This document shows positions 10,677 to 21,540 of a stretch of 64,000 bases of DNA, one piece after another. This DNA is from Symbiodinium kawagutii (taxonomy: Eukaryota > Sar > Dinophyceae > Suessiales > Symbiodiniaceae). The notes under the pieces are model-generated. The model was not told where the DNA came from. It ran no database searches and saw nothing but the letters and a program-made list of their open reading frames with translations. Position numbers and translations under genes: made by a program. Position 1 is the stretch's first letter. The number at the start of each line of letters is the position of its first letter. The stretch lies in the NCBI GenBank assembly GCA_009767595.1, contig VSDK01022274.1, positions 1 to 64,000 of the forward strand, written 5' to 3'.

Positions 10677-11211
10677 GTTGGATGGGATTGGATGGGTAGA
10701 CCCATGGTGGATGGTAGATATATAAACAAGCCATCATTGGATGACCACAATTGGATAGTTGATAAATCCATTGAAATCCCTATGTTCAAATATGGTAGTT
10801 ATAGGTAGTTACCCCCTCAGTTGAACATTGTGTGGTTTTAGTGTTTCCTTAGTTACTCTTCTTTGGTAATCACCATTGGGGTAGCTTGAATCCCTGAGTT
10901 TAAGAATGGTTGTTGTGGCAAAATCCGCAGTGGTGGTGTTCATATGGTGCACCTCTATAACTGGAGGTTTCTCGTGTTTGAGACCATAAATGTAACCAGG
11001 AATGTACACCCAATACCAAATCATACTAAATCACTATTCGCACATCATATGTTCACCATTTTTAGTTCGTGATTCACCATTACAAAATGGTGATTACTTT
11101 TTATATGCCATTACTTTTTGTTAAACCATGGGATATCTATTGGCACTCTATTGTATACCCTGAAAAACAAAAAACTGTGTTTCTTTCACGGTCGTTCTCA
11201 CCACATCGCAG

Positions 11212-11309
11212 GGTCTTCAATCTGGTCAGTCTTCAGAAACCACCAGCTTCGTTCGCGATTCCAGATTGTTGCTGTGCGTTGGCCTATGTCCAGGCCCCCT
11301 TGTCGAGAT
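11212..11309 (+). CDS. Candidate exon
   Basis: Follows the pyrimidine-rich acceptor ACATCGCAG|G. One frame reads VFNLVSLQKPPASFAIPDCC; a second frame is also open. Same strand as the exons downstream. Confidence 0.35.
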
Positions 11310-11475
11310 AGGGCCATGGTTAACCATAACTAGTTTATCTTTTTCTTACCAACTTAGAACCGGGGTACCCCAGGTGTGGCTTTAATGGTACCCCAATTAA
11401 TTAATGAGGTAAGTTATGGTCAACGAACCACTAGTTACCATAATCAATCACTAGTGCAATGTTTTTTTTTTTTCC

Positions 11476-11476
11476 A

Positions 11477-11546
<70 letters not shown>

Positions 11547-11547
11547 G
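11476..11547. repeat. (CTA)n microsatellite
   Basis: About 23 uninterrupted CTA/ACT triplets next to an oligo-T run. The long poly-Leu and poly-Thr frames across it are products of the repeat. Confidence 0.95.
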
Positions 11548-11655
11548 TAGTTCAATGTTTTTTTTTCAACCAATAGTTGAATGGTTTTTGCAAACTACTA
11601 GTTACCATAATCAAACTACTAGTTTTTCCAACTTTGTTGAAGTTCCTTCTCGCAG

Positions 11656-11749
11656 AAACTTCAGGTGCGGCTTGCTGTCGGAGGACGAAATCTTCGCAGA
11701 GCTCGTGGTGCCTCGAAAGCCGGCCACGGCTGCAACAGATGTTGATATG
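11656..11749 (+). CDS. Exon ending at a family E repeat
   Basis: After the acceptor CTTCTCGCAG|A the frame reads NFRCGLLSEDEIFAELVVPR and continues KPATAATDVDM. The family E sequence GCTATGGGTCAGTATTAACC starts right after the Met codon, offering a GC donor (GATATG|GCTATG). GC-rich third positions mark it off from the flanks. Probably the same gene as 12077-12592. Confidence 0.5.
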
Positions 11750-12076
11750 GCTATGGGTCAGTATTAACCAACCAATAGTACCGGGAGAACCCAGAACCTA
11801 ACAATTCCCGGGTTCTGTTTAAGAACACCGGTTTTTTTTCAATTTTCATAAAACCCCAGGTTTTCTACAAAAAAACGGGTTTTCTCTAAGAACCTAACGT
11901 TTGGTCCCAGAAGGGTGATATATGAATGTACGCTGCCCTTTTAACCAGAACAGTTGGCTGGTATGTTGCCATCAATGCATAAATCATATATGTTTAACTT
12001 CACTTTCAAAGACAAATGATCCCCAACTTAAATCATTCAAACAATTGACGGAGAGAGTGCCCATCAGCCATCACAG

Positions 12077-12592
12077 TTTGCACCACATGGGCCCACAACT
12101 ACTTCGTTGGTCATGAAGTTGATCCAGTACTACTTCGAGCGCAATCCTTGTGATGCGGCAGTGGACCCACTGTTTCCAAAATGCAAGCAGGCGACGGTGT
12201 GCATCAACAAGTTCATGAATGGACTCTATGAACGTGATGTTTGGATACCGTCAAGTGATGCCATGCAGCTTGGAAGATTGGGGGAGCAGTTCCTTCAATT
12301 GTACATGGATCTTGCCAACCAGGCCTTTCACTCCAGACGGGCTTTGTTCTTGTACATGCCCAAATCTCACATCATAGCACACATCGTGCACTCAATGCTC
12401 GCTGATGCCCGTCAATCCCCGTTTGTGCTGAACCCTTTGGCTCACGCTGTTCAAGTGGATGAAGACTATATAGGAAAGTGTTCGCGGGTTGCGCGACGCA
12501 TTGGTGTCGGTCAACTCATATCCCGAGCTCTCCAACGAGCACTCGCTGCGAGCTACAAACATTTTGTGCAACAGGGATTTATCAGATCTTGA
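12077..12592 (+). CDS. C-terminal exon of an uncharacterised dinoflagellate-type protein
   Basis: About 171 codons open after CCATCACAG|T, ending at TGA 12590-12592. Features seen: PTTSLVMKLIQYYFERNPCD at the start, a helical QLGRLGEQFLQLYMDLANQA stretch, LFLYMPKSHIIAHIVHSMLA, then DEDYIGKCSRVARRI and a basic, helical C-terminus. The PKxH and DEDYIGK blocks recall uncharacterised proteins that recur in dinoflagellate genomes, possibly derived from mobile elements; that link is from memory and unverified. The frame is certain; the 5' end could lie a few codons away. It is one of the longest single exons in the window. Confidence 0.75.
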   Translation, partial: FAPHGPTTTSLVMKLIQYYFERNPCDAAVDPLFPKCKQATVCINKFMNGLYERDVWIPSSDAMQLGRLGEQFLQLYMDLANQAFHSRRALFLYMPKSHIIAHIVHSMLADARQSPFVLNPLAHAVQVDEDYIGKCSRVARRIGVGQLISRALQRALAASYKHFVQQGFIRS

Positions 12593-12907
12593 AGGTCTGT
12601 GGTGCGCTCAAAAGGAAAAGGAACGTGAGTCTTGGGATGTGAGCTGCTGGCAAAGAAGCATATTTGAACATGAAACGCATGTTCACAGATTAGCATCACA
12701 AGTATCACAAATCAAGGGAATCCCAGAAATTCAAGAACCCGGCTTCTTTCCCAGAAACCCGGGTTTTTTCCTTGGACCTGTCTTTTCAAGGGTTTTAGGT
12801 TCCGCTGGTAGTGGTTAACTAGTTGGTTCATGGTTACTAGTAGGGTATTATACGCAACAACAGCAGGGGACAAACCAGCTATGTCTAGCTATAAGCTATG
12901 TCTAGCA

Positions 12908-12960
12908 ATATATGGCTAGTGATAGGGGAACCAGAGGTACAGGGTTTTGACCCACAGCCA
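12908..12960 (+). mobile_element. Family E fragment
   Basis: GATAGGGGAACCAGAGGTAC and GGGTTTTGACCCACAGCC match the right half of family E; the left half is missing. Confidence 0.6.
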
Positions 12961-13255
12961 AACTAAACAATGTTAACAATGTAATGGGGTGCGACTCGAC
13001 ATACGTTGCCACATAGTTTTTTCAAAAACGTTTAACAATTGGTCATATTATAGTCAATGATGATGAAGAACACTGGAGAATGCTTGCTGATGGTGAATAA
13101 TGGTGAATATTTAGATTTGCAGGGTATGTTTTGTTGGTTATTGATGATTATTAAGCAACATGGTTGGGGATATATGGCCACGCGGCAATATTAAACAACC
13201 AAGCAATGGTTATACAATTGGTTTGTCAATAGTTGATAACAGGGGATTTTTCCAG

Positions 13256-13422
13256 CGTTCGCACTTGTCTCCACTCTGTCCTGGACATGAGCAATGTCAG
13301 AAACACATTCGCGTTCATACACCGGTCAAGCAAACAACTACCCGAATTGAAACCAAATCACCTCGCTCTCCACGATGCCAAGATATCCTTTGCCCTCCGA
13401 ATGCCAGCCAGATGTAGTTTGA
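13256..13422 (+). CDS. Exon of unknown gene
   Basis: Follows TTTTTCCAG|C. The frame reads SVLDMSNVRNTFAFIHRSSK and HLALHDAKISFALRMPARCS, with GC-rich third positions. The 3' end is not clear and the frame stays open to 13481. Confidence 0.5.
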
Positions 13423-13763
13423 AGGGGATATCAAGGGAAACACGATGTGGTTGTTTGTGGCTAAGGCAGCGAAAGCTGTAACACACGATCGATGTTTCTT
13501 TTACAAACCAGCTTGGTAACATAGCAGGCAGCCAAAGTGTTAGCAGCATCAAGTTGACAATAGGGGATCAACCAGACTTGGGGATTTACCATCTATATAT
13601 AGCTATGGGTCACGCAGTAGACCATCAATTTTCTGGAGGATATTAACAAAGTGTCAGAATGAATTGGATCACAATGGTTAATGTTAATGATGGTACACCA
13701 GTGGTGCAGGGTTTCTGTCATGATGATGCGAGATGGTATATAAGCAGCAAGAGTAAGGGATAT

Positions 13764-13863
13764 GGCTGCCTGGTTCCCCTATCATCACCCATTGTTTTCC
13801 CTTATTTTTGTTGGTAAATCCTCCATTAGTTGGTTGGTTAATATTGACCCATAGCCATATACC
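13764..13863 (-). mobile_element. Family E repeat (reverse)
   Basis: CCTGGTTCCCCTATCAT, CCATTGTTTTCCCTTATTTT, TTGGTTGGTTAATATTGACC and CATAGCCATAT occur in the reverse order of family E. Confidence 0.75.
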
Positions 13864-14852
13864 AACTATTCTGGTTGTGGTTGGGAAGTATCAACTCCAA
13901 CAAGTAGGAGACTCGTGAACCGCATCCCAACAACTCGGTCACTCTCGTGAGTGGTCATGTGAACAACCAGGAGAGGTACGGTGGCCCGCGCGGCCCACGG
14001 CTATACAGGAGTTGATATAAACCAACTACATAAGGTGGCGATAGAAAACATGACTGGTCGGTGGTTGGTTTAGCTACCTCAAATATGGGTTATAAGTTAA
14101 AACCATTTAGAACCATTAATAATAGGGTTGGTTCAACCACCAACCAGTCATGATTGCTGACGGTTGAGGAGTGAACGATGGTAGTTGATGGTTTCCGGAT
14201 ACTAGCCGTTTGCTTGACCCAGGTGTGCGACCCATCAACGGAATGGCGTTTACCCAGATCTGTTTCCAACTCATGGATTAAACAAGCTATCCTAGATTCT
14301 TGGTCAGTGACAAGTCCAACGATTCGTGGCTGATGGATGTTGTGTTTATGAACACCTTACTTGGATGATCATGAAATGTTAGTGCTTAGTAACCATGGTT
14401 CCTAAGCAGTTTCACAGTGGTAGGATCATCCAAGTAATGAGCTGTTATTGTTTGAGGCTACGTCTTAGGAGGTGCCCTAGAACCCGCATGATAGGATTTA
14501 GATCTGCTTACAGCTACAAGACGTTGACCCCCATCGTCCGAAGTGGTTCACTCAACCGGGATGCCATATTTGGTTGGCCAAGGCAGCATGGTTCATCACT
14601 CTCTTTGGTGAGGAGTTTTAAATAGTTTCAGCCAACAACAACAGGGATATAAATGGCTTCTTATTACCAGGTTCCTAAGTTTTCGCGAGCATCTAACATC
14701 ATTAACTTTTGCTCACATTCTGATATGTATCAACGAGGCATCTAACCAGCAACAGCCGGCACACTTCTGTGGGGGGAATCAATCACTCAGCCAATGAATA
14801 GCTGCACAGCATGGTTGACTTTGTGGAGTTATGCCCTCCACTTGGGGGGATT

Positions 14853-14965
14853 TCTCATGGATTTCCTACCGTTTCCCATGAATTTCCCAAGGTTTGACAT
14901 GGATTTCCCAAGGATTTCCCATTTTGGCGCTTGGTTTCCCAGGGTTTCCTACCGACCTCGTGACC
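14853..14965. repeat. Short imperfect repeats of CATGGATTTCCCAAGG type
   Basis: About eight copies of ATTTCCCA or GTTTCCCA with short spacers. A similar tract in reverse orientation (AGGGAAACCATGGGGA) lies at 29677-29745. Confidence 0.55.
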
Positions 14966-14988
14966 TCGTGACGCCCGTGCGAAGTCAG

Positions 14989-15103
14989 GTGGACGTGGCG
15001 ACTTCGAGCATCGTCGACTCGCTGCTGGACGCGGCGATTGAGCTGATGGAGGTGCATGAAGGCGCAGGAATGGCTGAGCGCCAGAAGTGGGAATACGAAT
15101 TAT
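14989..15103 (+). CDS. Exon of unknown gene
   Basis: After GCGAAGTCAG|G the frame reads VDVATSSIVDSLLDAAIELM, then EVHEGAGMAERQKWEYEL, a likely helix. Very GC-rich third positions against AT-rich surroundings. The donor is uncertain (near 15100). Confidence 0.6.
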
Positions 15104-17111
15104 GGTACAACTTCTTGCTGGTTATTCCATAACTATTCCATAACTAATCTTGCTGGTTATTCCAACTATATGGCTGGTTGATGGTTATCCATAATTCCAA
15201 CTTCTAGTTAATCAACTTCTGGAATGTTAATTTATTATGGTAGTTCTACCGTAGAGCAAACTAACATAGACCCTACCTGAAGGGTATCCCAATAGGAAAG
15301 TGATCTTCTAACCCCTACTTGGGAGGGTTAGTTTCCAGGAGTGTAGTTAATCTGGCTGGTTATGCCAACTTCTTGTTATACTTCTGGTAACACCTAATTA
15401 TGGTAGTGGCGAGCTGGGTCAAGTAGTTCACCATCCAATAATGGGGGATATTGACCAACCAATGAGAAGGAGAACAATGGTTAATAGTACGGGAACTAGG
15501 GGTACAGGGTTTTGACCCATAGTCTAGTTGTTATAGTAGTATTCCAATTAATTTGGTTAATTATTTTAGCTATTTAGCATGGTTATAGCTGATTAATCTG
15601 GTTAGTAGTTGGTCGGTTAGTATGATAACTATAATTTGTTAATTAATAGTGAAGTAACATATGATTAGTTGATTAATTATTAACTACAGTTAATTATTCC
15701 AACTATAGTTAAGTATAACTATAATTATGGTATTAACAGGTAATCTGGTAGTATAATTATGGTAGGTTAGTATTCCAACCGATCTAGTTTAATTATCAGT
15801 AATTAACTAATTAGCATTCCAACTGAAACTATGTATACTAATGATGGTAGTTAATCTGGCCGATTCATGTGGTTAGTTTAGTTGTGGTTATAACTATAGT
15901 TGTGATACTAATTACCAGGTTAATCTGGCTGGTAGTAATAGTTATAGTCATAGTTGATTAATCTAATCTGGTTAGTAAGATTAGTTTTAGTTATACTTAA
16001 TTTGGTTGGTATGACAGTCAATACTAATTATGGTAGTTAGGCCGGGAGCCAAATAGTTGGCTTATTGCTATAAATGATTGATAAACTGGATGATTGATTA
16101 ATCTGGTTGACAACTAATCTGGTTAACTATTACCCAGAATTGGTTAATTGGATAGATTATAGTTCACCTGGTTGATTGATTAATCCCTATCGTTCCAAGT
16201 ACCTTCTTAGAAGGTGTTTGGACCCAACACCAGCCCCAAGTACAGTCTCACAAGGTATTTGGAGCAGTAGGGGATGATGGTTGACATTCAGTTAGCATTC
16301 CCTTAGCGACTGAGAATGGAATAGTAATTGATTGATTGTAGTGGCTCACAAACAATCGTTAAGTTAAAGTACTAGCAGTTGAATGATAAGGGAATAGTCT
16401 TAGTTGATTCTGATTAATTATAGTTAAGCATAAATTGGAAAAGTATGGTTAACGGAATGGCTACTACCGACCACGAAAATAGATGAAATGGAATGGCTGA
16501 AAAGCCTGCAGGGGTTATAACCCTTGAGGGAATGGTTTTATTACGGGTTTTCATAAGGCTTTTGTTGAGGGATTATAGGTGATTTTGGTTGATTGATAAT
16601 GATTAGGGGAATGGCTGAGGAGCCTTTTGGTTAGAGTGAAAAAAGGTTCAGATCTTATGGATGATTAAGATTGAATGACCAATCAAGGATACTAATTTTA
16701 ATGGAATGATTACTTGTGGATAATGGTTTAGTAGAAGGTTAATAAAAAGGTTTCTACGAAGATTAGCCTACTTAAAAATTACTATCAGCCTCTTGGTTTC
16801 AAAAGAATAATGGTTAATAGTCGGGAAGACTAAAGCAATAATACAATGGGCGATATTACCAACAATGCGGGAATGGCTGAGGAGCCCTCTGGTTGGAATA
16901 CTAATAGCTAATGCTTAATTGGCAATGGACCATGGTCAATTATGGATGATGGATGCTTACTAGTGGTGACAAGGTTGATGGGTGAACTACTCGGGTTTCA
17001 GAACGGTTTGCCATAGAGGATAATAGGGGATAATAACAAATATCTAGGGCTTAGAACCATAGATAGGTTAACGATAGGGAATAGTAACCAACAATAATGG
17101 TTAAACAACTA
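15104..17111. other. Gene-free GT/TA-rich tract
   Basis: Two kb of TTAATCTGGTTAGT-type low-complexity DNA. It contains a family E copy (15408-15527) and the short dispersed block TTTGGACCCAA...CCCCAAGTACA at 16217-16250, shared with 26958. No exon was seen. Confidence 0.65.
15408..15527 (+). mobile_element. Family E repeat
   Basis: AGTGGCGAGCTGGGTCAAGT at the left, AATAATGGGGGATATTGACC in the middle, GGGTACAGGGTTTTGACCCA at the right. Confidence 0.75.
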
Positions 17112-17176
17112 TTAGTTGGTGGTTTGATTGCATGTTTTTTCCTTATAGTATTTGACAAATGGCAGGTTGGTTGACC
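17112..17176 (+). mobile_element. Family C repeat, decayed
   Basis: AGTTGGTGGTTTGATTGCAT at the left, followed by TTCCTTATAGTATTTGACAA. The right end is lost; a short remnant GGTTGGTTGACC remains. Confidence 0.5.
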
Positions 17177-17191
17177 AAGACTTTCGATTCA

Positions 17192-17500
17192 GTCGGCGCG
17201 TCACGGACCGCTTGAAAAGACCCATGCTTCGGAGAAACACTTGAGATCAGCCGTGAAGCTTATGTGAACGTCACTCTGGACCTTGAAAGGTATGGCAAGG
17301 TTGTGCGTCAACGTTGCAAACTTCGGCGTTTGGTTGCAGATGTGGAGCATAACCTTCTGTCAATTACCCAGTTGGTTCGCATGGGCTGGTCATTCACCAT
17401 AAACAGTAAAGAGACTTTAGTGGAGTTACGTGATTTTTCCCATCGTCCCATCGTTTGGGCAGGAGTGCCTTGGCGAAAAATCAACAAACCATCAACCAGG
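17192..17500 (+). mobile_element. Probable Ty1/copia retrotransposon relic (protease/pre-integrase region)
   Basis: The frame from 17264 reads VADVEHNLLSITQLVRMGWS, followed by FTINSKETLVEL and a Gly/Trp-containing end. In Ty1/copia polyproteins a segment of the form HNLLS-(I/V)-QL with a following Gly lies between the aspartic protease and the GAG-pre-integrase domain, and this matches by pattern. No reverse transcriptase, integrase or long terminal repeat was found nearby, so it is a fragment. It could instead be an exon of a host protein derived from such an element. Confidence 0.5.
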
Positions 17501-17503
17501 TGA

Positions 17504-18670
17504 ATTAACTATGGCTAATGGATAACGATTAATTAATTAATAGTGGTTCAGAACGGTGAGGTACTGGTTGATAATTTGGGAACCAGCTTCGCTGGTTTGA
17601 TTGTTTCTTGGCCCACTTTAATATGTAGAAGCTCTCCCTACTAACAAAATATCGGAGACCAATTGCAGACTGCACAGAAACTAGTTTCAATATTTGACAA
17701 AAGATGCTGCACTGTTGAATGCTGGACTGTGTGGTTTGCTTTACTTTGCAGTTGATGGCAGTTGATGATGATGTATGTTAAGTTTTTGCCTTTGAGTTGG
17801 TAGAACAGAGGCATGACTGAAGCGTACATGCCTCACTATACATCACCAGCAACGTCACTGACACTCCATCATGACATCAATCCTCAGTGGATTGGAAAAA
17901 ATGATTCTCATTTTGCGCTAGAAGGCTGATAATTCTAAGTATGACAACAATCACTGACCGCTATTAGCCATCATGACTCCTGCTTGATCTTCATGGACCA
18001 ATGGACCGAAACGAACCATCATTCAACAGCATTTGGTGTCATTGTTAATCATTGTTAACTAACATGGATCAACTACTAGCCATCATTAAGTGAAACTATT
18101 GCCATCATGATTAACCATCAGTTTACCATCATGAGCCAGGGTTTTACTTCAAAAACCAACATGAGCTGTCATGAAACATGAATTACCCATGATGAGCCAA
18201 TGCGAACTATCTTGAGCCTCTACTAGTGCTCAGTACAATCACCATTAGCAAATTTGCACCAGTCCGAACCTCCAGTTACCGATGATAGCCATCATCAACC
18301 ATTTAACCACAAATTCAAAAATCATTAACCAGCTATAATCCTCAACCACTACTCTCCATCATGACCCATCATGAACCATGAATCGGACACCAGTGCACCA
18401 TCATCAATCACTAATAAGCCATCACTTAGCCATCATTCGCCATTATTAGCCAGCACAAAGTGATATTCACCATTGCTAGTTACACGAATGAATACTACCC
18501 ATCATGAACCTCTAATATGTACCAACCATCACGGGACACTACTAGCCATCATGAACCATCATCAAACATCAAAAAGCCGTTGATTATCCATCATTTCACC
18601 ATCATCAAACGCCTGCTAGCCATCGACCATCATGTCATCTTGGGGTTCATCCACCGCTTCTATTCATTCC
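17504..18670. other. Gene-free tract rich in ACCATCATGAACC-type low-complexity DNA
   Basis: From about 17860 to 18640 the plus strand is A+C-rich, with the words CCATCATGAACC and ACTAGCCATCATG repeated irregularly. No exon is supported. Confidence 0.6.
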
Positions 18671-18676
18671 CACTAC

Positions 18677-18780
18677 TACTTGGATGTGTAGCTGGGGATA
18701 TAACTGCGATACGGCTATAAGCCCAGTAAGCGCTCTAGATGAACCTCTGTATCTATGGCCAGTCACCTGCCATCCAAGTA
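18677..18780 (+). mobile_element. Family G repeat
   Basis: TACTTGGATGTGTAGCTGGG at the left and CCATCCAAGTA at the right, an inverted pair. Other copies at 30772 and 41097. GTACTTGG at the end of a copy can act as a GT donor. Confidence 0.6.
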
Positions 18781-18870
18781 GCCATGAAGCACTTCTAGAC
18801 CTACGACCCCTATGACCATGGTAGCTGACCATTTACATCCAAGCAGTAGACCAGGCACGTCGAAGTACTT

Positions 18871-18973
18871 CGGTACACTCACCTGGCAATAGAATATCCA
18901 CCACTTGTTGCTGATTTCCAAGGGTTTCCCTCCAAAAATCTTGACCTTCCATTGCCAGGTTAGTTTACCAGAG
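18871..18973 (+). mobile_element. Family B repeat
   Basis: GGTACACTCACCTGGCAATA at the left, GATTTCCAAGGGTTTCC in the middle, CCATTGCCAGGTTAGTTTAC then CAGAG at the right. A family C element follows after ten bases. Confidence 0.75.
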
Positions 18974-18983
18974 TTAACCCTTG

Positions 18984-19082
18984 CTGGTTTGTGGTTTCAA
19001 TTGTTTTTTATTGTCCCTAGTAATCATCAGCAACTAGTTGGTTTGCTGATATTTTCATAGGGCCGGTTCAAGCACCAGCCAG
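18984..19082 (+). mobile_element. Family C repeat
   Basis: CTGGTTTGTGGTTTCAATTG, TTGTCCCTAGTAATCATCAG, then ATTTTCATAGGGCCGGTTCA and a right end CACCAGCCAG. Confidence 0.75.
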
Positions 19083-19227
19083 ATTAGTTCAATGGCTTCT
19101 GTTCCAAAACTCATTGGTTCTGGCTAACCAAATGGTTAACTGTGGGAAACCGATTATTAAACAATAGTAAACATAACTAATGCTTAACTTCTGACCCAAC
19201 CATAACCAATTGATAACTGGGGGTCAC

Positions 19228-19345
19228 CACTTTGCCCCACAACAAATCTCAGGGTTCGCGGCCGCAGGTTGGCATCCTCCTGCCTCGCATGCCCGTCGAA
19301 GGCCTGGCGGACGGCAGAGTTGGGTGCTTGACCACAGGTTGATGG
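19228..19345 (-). CDS. Minus-strand exon of unknown gene
   Basis: The reverse frame reads CGQAPNSAVRQAFDGHARQE and continues DANLRPRTL, with markedly GC-rich third positions. A plus-strand frame is open too, but its codon choice is less even. Confidence 0.4.
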
Positions 19346-19373
19346 GTCATGGTTTTGATGATATACCAACCCA

Positions 19374-19568
19374 TACAAGGTGGGCCCCCAACCTTACTTG
19401 TATCATCATGGGGATATACCAATCATAGGGTCAGGTTATTACAAGGTGGACCCCCAAGCATGGTGATATACCAACCCATACTTGGTTTATAAGTAACTTA
19501 AGTGGGATAAACTACTAGTTATAGGGGTTACAACCCAACTTATAACTGCCAGGGGCCCACCTTGTAAT
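19374..19568 (+). mobile_element. Family D repeat, nested or duplicated
   Basis: TACAAGGTGGGCCCCCAACC at 19374, a second left end TACAAGGTGGACCCCCAAGC at about 19441, and one right end GGGGCCCACCTTGTAA at 19553. The arrangement looks like one copy inserted in another, or a partial tandem duplication. Confidence 0.7.
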
Positions 19569-19799
19569 AGGGTTAACACAGTCTGACCAACCAGTCACTA
19601 GTAACCAGCCGCACTTAGTGGCAGTTGGTGGATGCAGTTTGTGGTGATGCTTGTGATTTTGACTAATGGCAACCCCGGATTAAGAAACCAATCAGACTGC
19701 CTGAACTGTGATGACTTCATCCATGCATTCAAACATGGATGAGACGAGAGCATCAGAGAACTGGTAGGGCCATAGAGCCTCAGTATCAATGATGAGCTG

Positions 19800-20680
19800 G
19801 GAGCAGATCAGACATGAGAGCTGTGTGGTTGAAAAAACCAACTATGAGAACCTAAGATGTTCTAAGTTTAGTAAGTCCACTAGCAACAAGAAGTGACCAA
19901 ACTAACAGGAAACACATTAAAGGCGAAAATATAAACCATCTTAAAACACTCTAAGGATCCAGAGGCGGTTGTCGAAGTAGGAGGGTTTTAGTGGTTGCAA
20001 ACAGCTTTTTCGGAAAGGAAATCAGCATTTAGTTAACTTTAGCAAGGACCAGGATTTCGGGGATTTGAATCCCACCTTGACATTAGCTGTATTGGTTCAC
20101 CAGTTTTAGTTGACCAGTGGACCAGCCATGATAGGAATTGTTGATCACTCGTGGCTAGTGGTCAAATATTTTTGATTAAGGATTCATGGTCTGTTTTTTT
20201 TTTTCAGTTTTTAAAGTCAACGATGATGAGTGGTTGAACGATGATTGTAAATTGGAATGATGATAGTGGTTATGGATGATAATGAGTCAGCATTGGTAAT
20301 GATGACTAAGGACGCTCAATGACTGTCGTCAATAATGGAAAATGATCAGTAACTCTCAATCTCGGTATTGCTGACAGCCAACTAGTGATTGTCGATGATC
20401 CATTTTTGATGATTGACGGTTCTTTCTGCACATCATTGTTCTCATAGAAGCCCGTGATTACCTAGCTCGACTCTTGTGCAGATTAGTTGTGTCACATGTA
20501 CATAGTCATGGATCGTTTCCCCGGTTGTCCCTTGAAAATCTGCTCGCTTGCCACAGACCCATCATAACATTTGGAAGGGCATTGCTGTGGTGCATGATGG
20601 TTCATGCGTGCTCACAGGTACATGAACCATGGCCAAAGAATATGATGATTTGAACATTGAGATGGTCGTCGTCCAATGGT
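19800..20680. other. Gene-poor tract
   Basis: No exon is supported. From 20200 to 20420 the plus strand is G+T-rich (GATGATGGTTG-type words). Confidence 0.5.
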
Positions 20681-20759
20681 AACAAATGGTTCTTGGGATG
20701 TCCTCATTTAGAAAGTGTTTAGTGGTTCAGCCGAAGATGATGTGCAAGGCTTGGGATCT

Positions 20760-20942
20760 TGTCTTTTGTGGCATGCCTCCGAAATCTGACGTGGAGGCAT
20801 TGGAGGGTAGGCCAGACCTGGCTGAAAATGGAGGTGCTGAGCAACTGGTCTACCTATATTTGGCTGCTGCCGCGGCCATGTTTGTTTGCAATGCCTTGTT
20901 GCCTTTCTTTGTCGTTGATCATGCTGCTGATCAATTCTTCAG
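20760..20942 (+). CDS. Candidate exon encoding a hydrophobic segment
   Basis: One frame reads EQLVYLYLAAAAAMFVCNAL then LPFFVVDHAADQFF, a likely membrane span. A second frame is also open. Belongs by position with the exons that follow. Confidence 0.35.
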
Positions 20943-21150
20943 TCTTCCAATGTCTTGGATCTTTCGACGAAGGGACGAACCAAGGAAAACACGGAGTGGC
21001 TTACTGAAGTTGCAGGTGGTACTAAGCAGTCACAGGCAGACGTGGTTGGGGATGAATTGCAGATAGGGCCCTCGGTGCCCCTCGGTGCTGGGCGAGTTGA
21101 GGTCACACATCTGGACTCCATCGCAGGCACCAGGTCGCGCCCTCGATGTT
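20943..21150 (+). CDS. Exon of unknown gene
   Basis: After CAATTCTTCAG|T the frame reads TKENTEWLTEVAGGTKQSQA and DELQIGPSVPLGAGRVEVTH, convincing protein. It stops at TAA 21148-21150, overlapping the next open frame by about 65 bases in a different frame. Either a one-base indel separates the two, or the junction is unresolved. Confidence 0.5.
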
Positions 21151-21338
21151 AACGTCAAAGTGGTTGATGCGTTCCCGCTGCGTTCCCGGTCGCCTGGGAA
21201 GAGCATGGTTCCGAGCGTCATGCGGAGCGCAACTGCTTCAGATGTACAAGCGGCTCGCGTCGGGGATGGTCCCTGGCTCACCCAGGGTGGCATCTTTCCT
21301 GTGGCTGGTGGCTTCAATGATCTTGCAGGGGACTACTG
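21128..21338 (+). CDS. Exon interrupted by a family C repeat
   Basis: The frame reads APGRALDVNVKVVDAFPLRS, then SATASDVQAARVGDGPWLTQ and ends GGFNDLAGDY plus two bases (TG). The next bases are the family C left end GTTGGTGGTTTG, a GT donor. Confidence 0.6.
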
Positions 21339-21434
21339 GTTGGTGGTTTGATTGACATGTTTTATTTCCCTAGTAATCATTAACAAGTGATTGGTTGACT
21401 AACATTTTTCACAGGGGTTGAAACCACCAACCAG
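21336..21434 (+). mobile_element. Family C repeat acting as an intron (intron 21339-21446)
   Basis: CTGGTTGGTGGTTTGATTGA at the left and GTTGAAACCACCAACCAG at the right form a clear inverted pair with TTTTCACAGG inside the right arm. The host sequence TTGCAGGGGACTACT (21323-21337) recurs as TTGCAGGGAACTAGT at 21441-21455 just past the element, and the acceptor TTGCAG|G lies in that second copy. Confidence 0.8.
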
Positions 21435-21446
21435 ATTATATTGCAG

Positions 21447-21540
21447 GGAACTAGTTTGGTTTCTGCAGATCCAAGTACCGATTCCCAAATCATCCATTCA
21501 AAGATCACCAGCCCAGGATCACAACCACTGTCGTGATGTT
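21447..21540 (+). CDS. Exon after the family C intron
   Basis: Joining the two bases left at 21338 to 21447 gives a Trp codon and an open frame, WELVWFLQIQVPIPKSSIQR, continuing to TGA at about 21547. The open reading after the splice supports the intron, but the tail is short and not recognised. Confidence 0.4.

Noticed and set aside
11376..11767. Poly-Leu and poly-Thr open frames over the CTA array
   Set aside because: Products of a triplet repeat next to oligo-T; the real exon (11656) is in a separate stretch.
14920..14935. Relic of the dinoflagellate spliced leader (CCATTTTGGC)
   Set aside because: Only ten bases match and the following bases differ; it lies in a TTTCCCA repeat tract.
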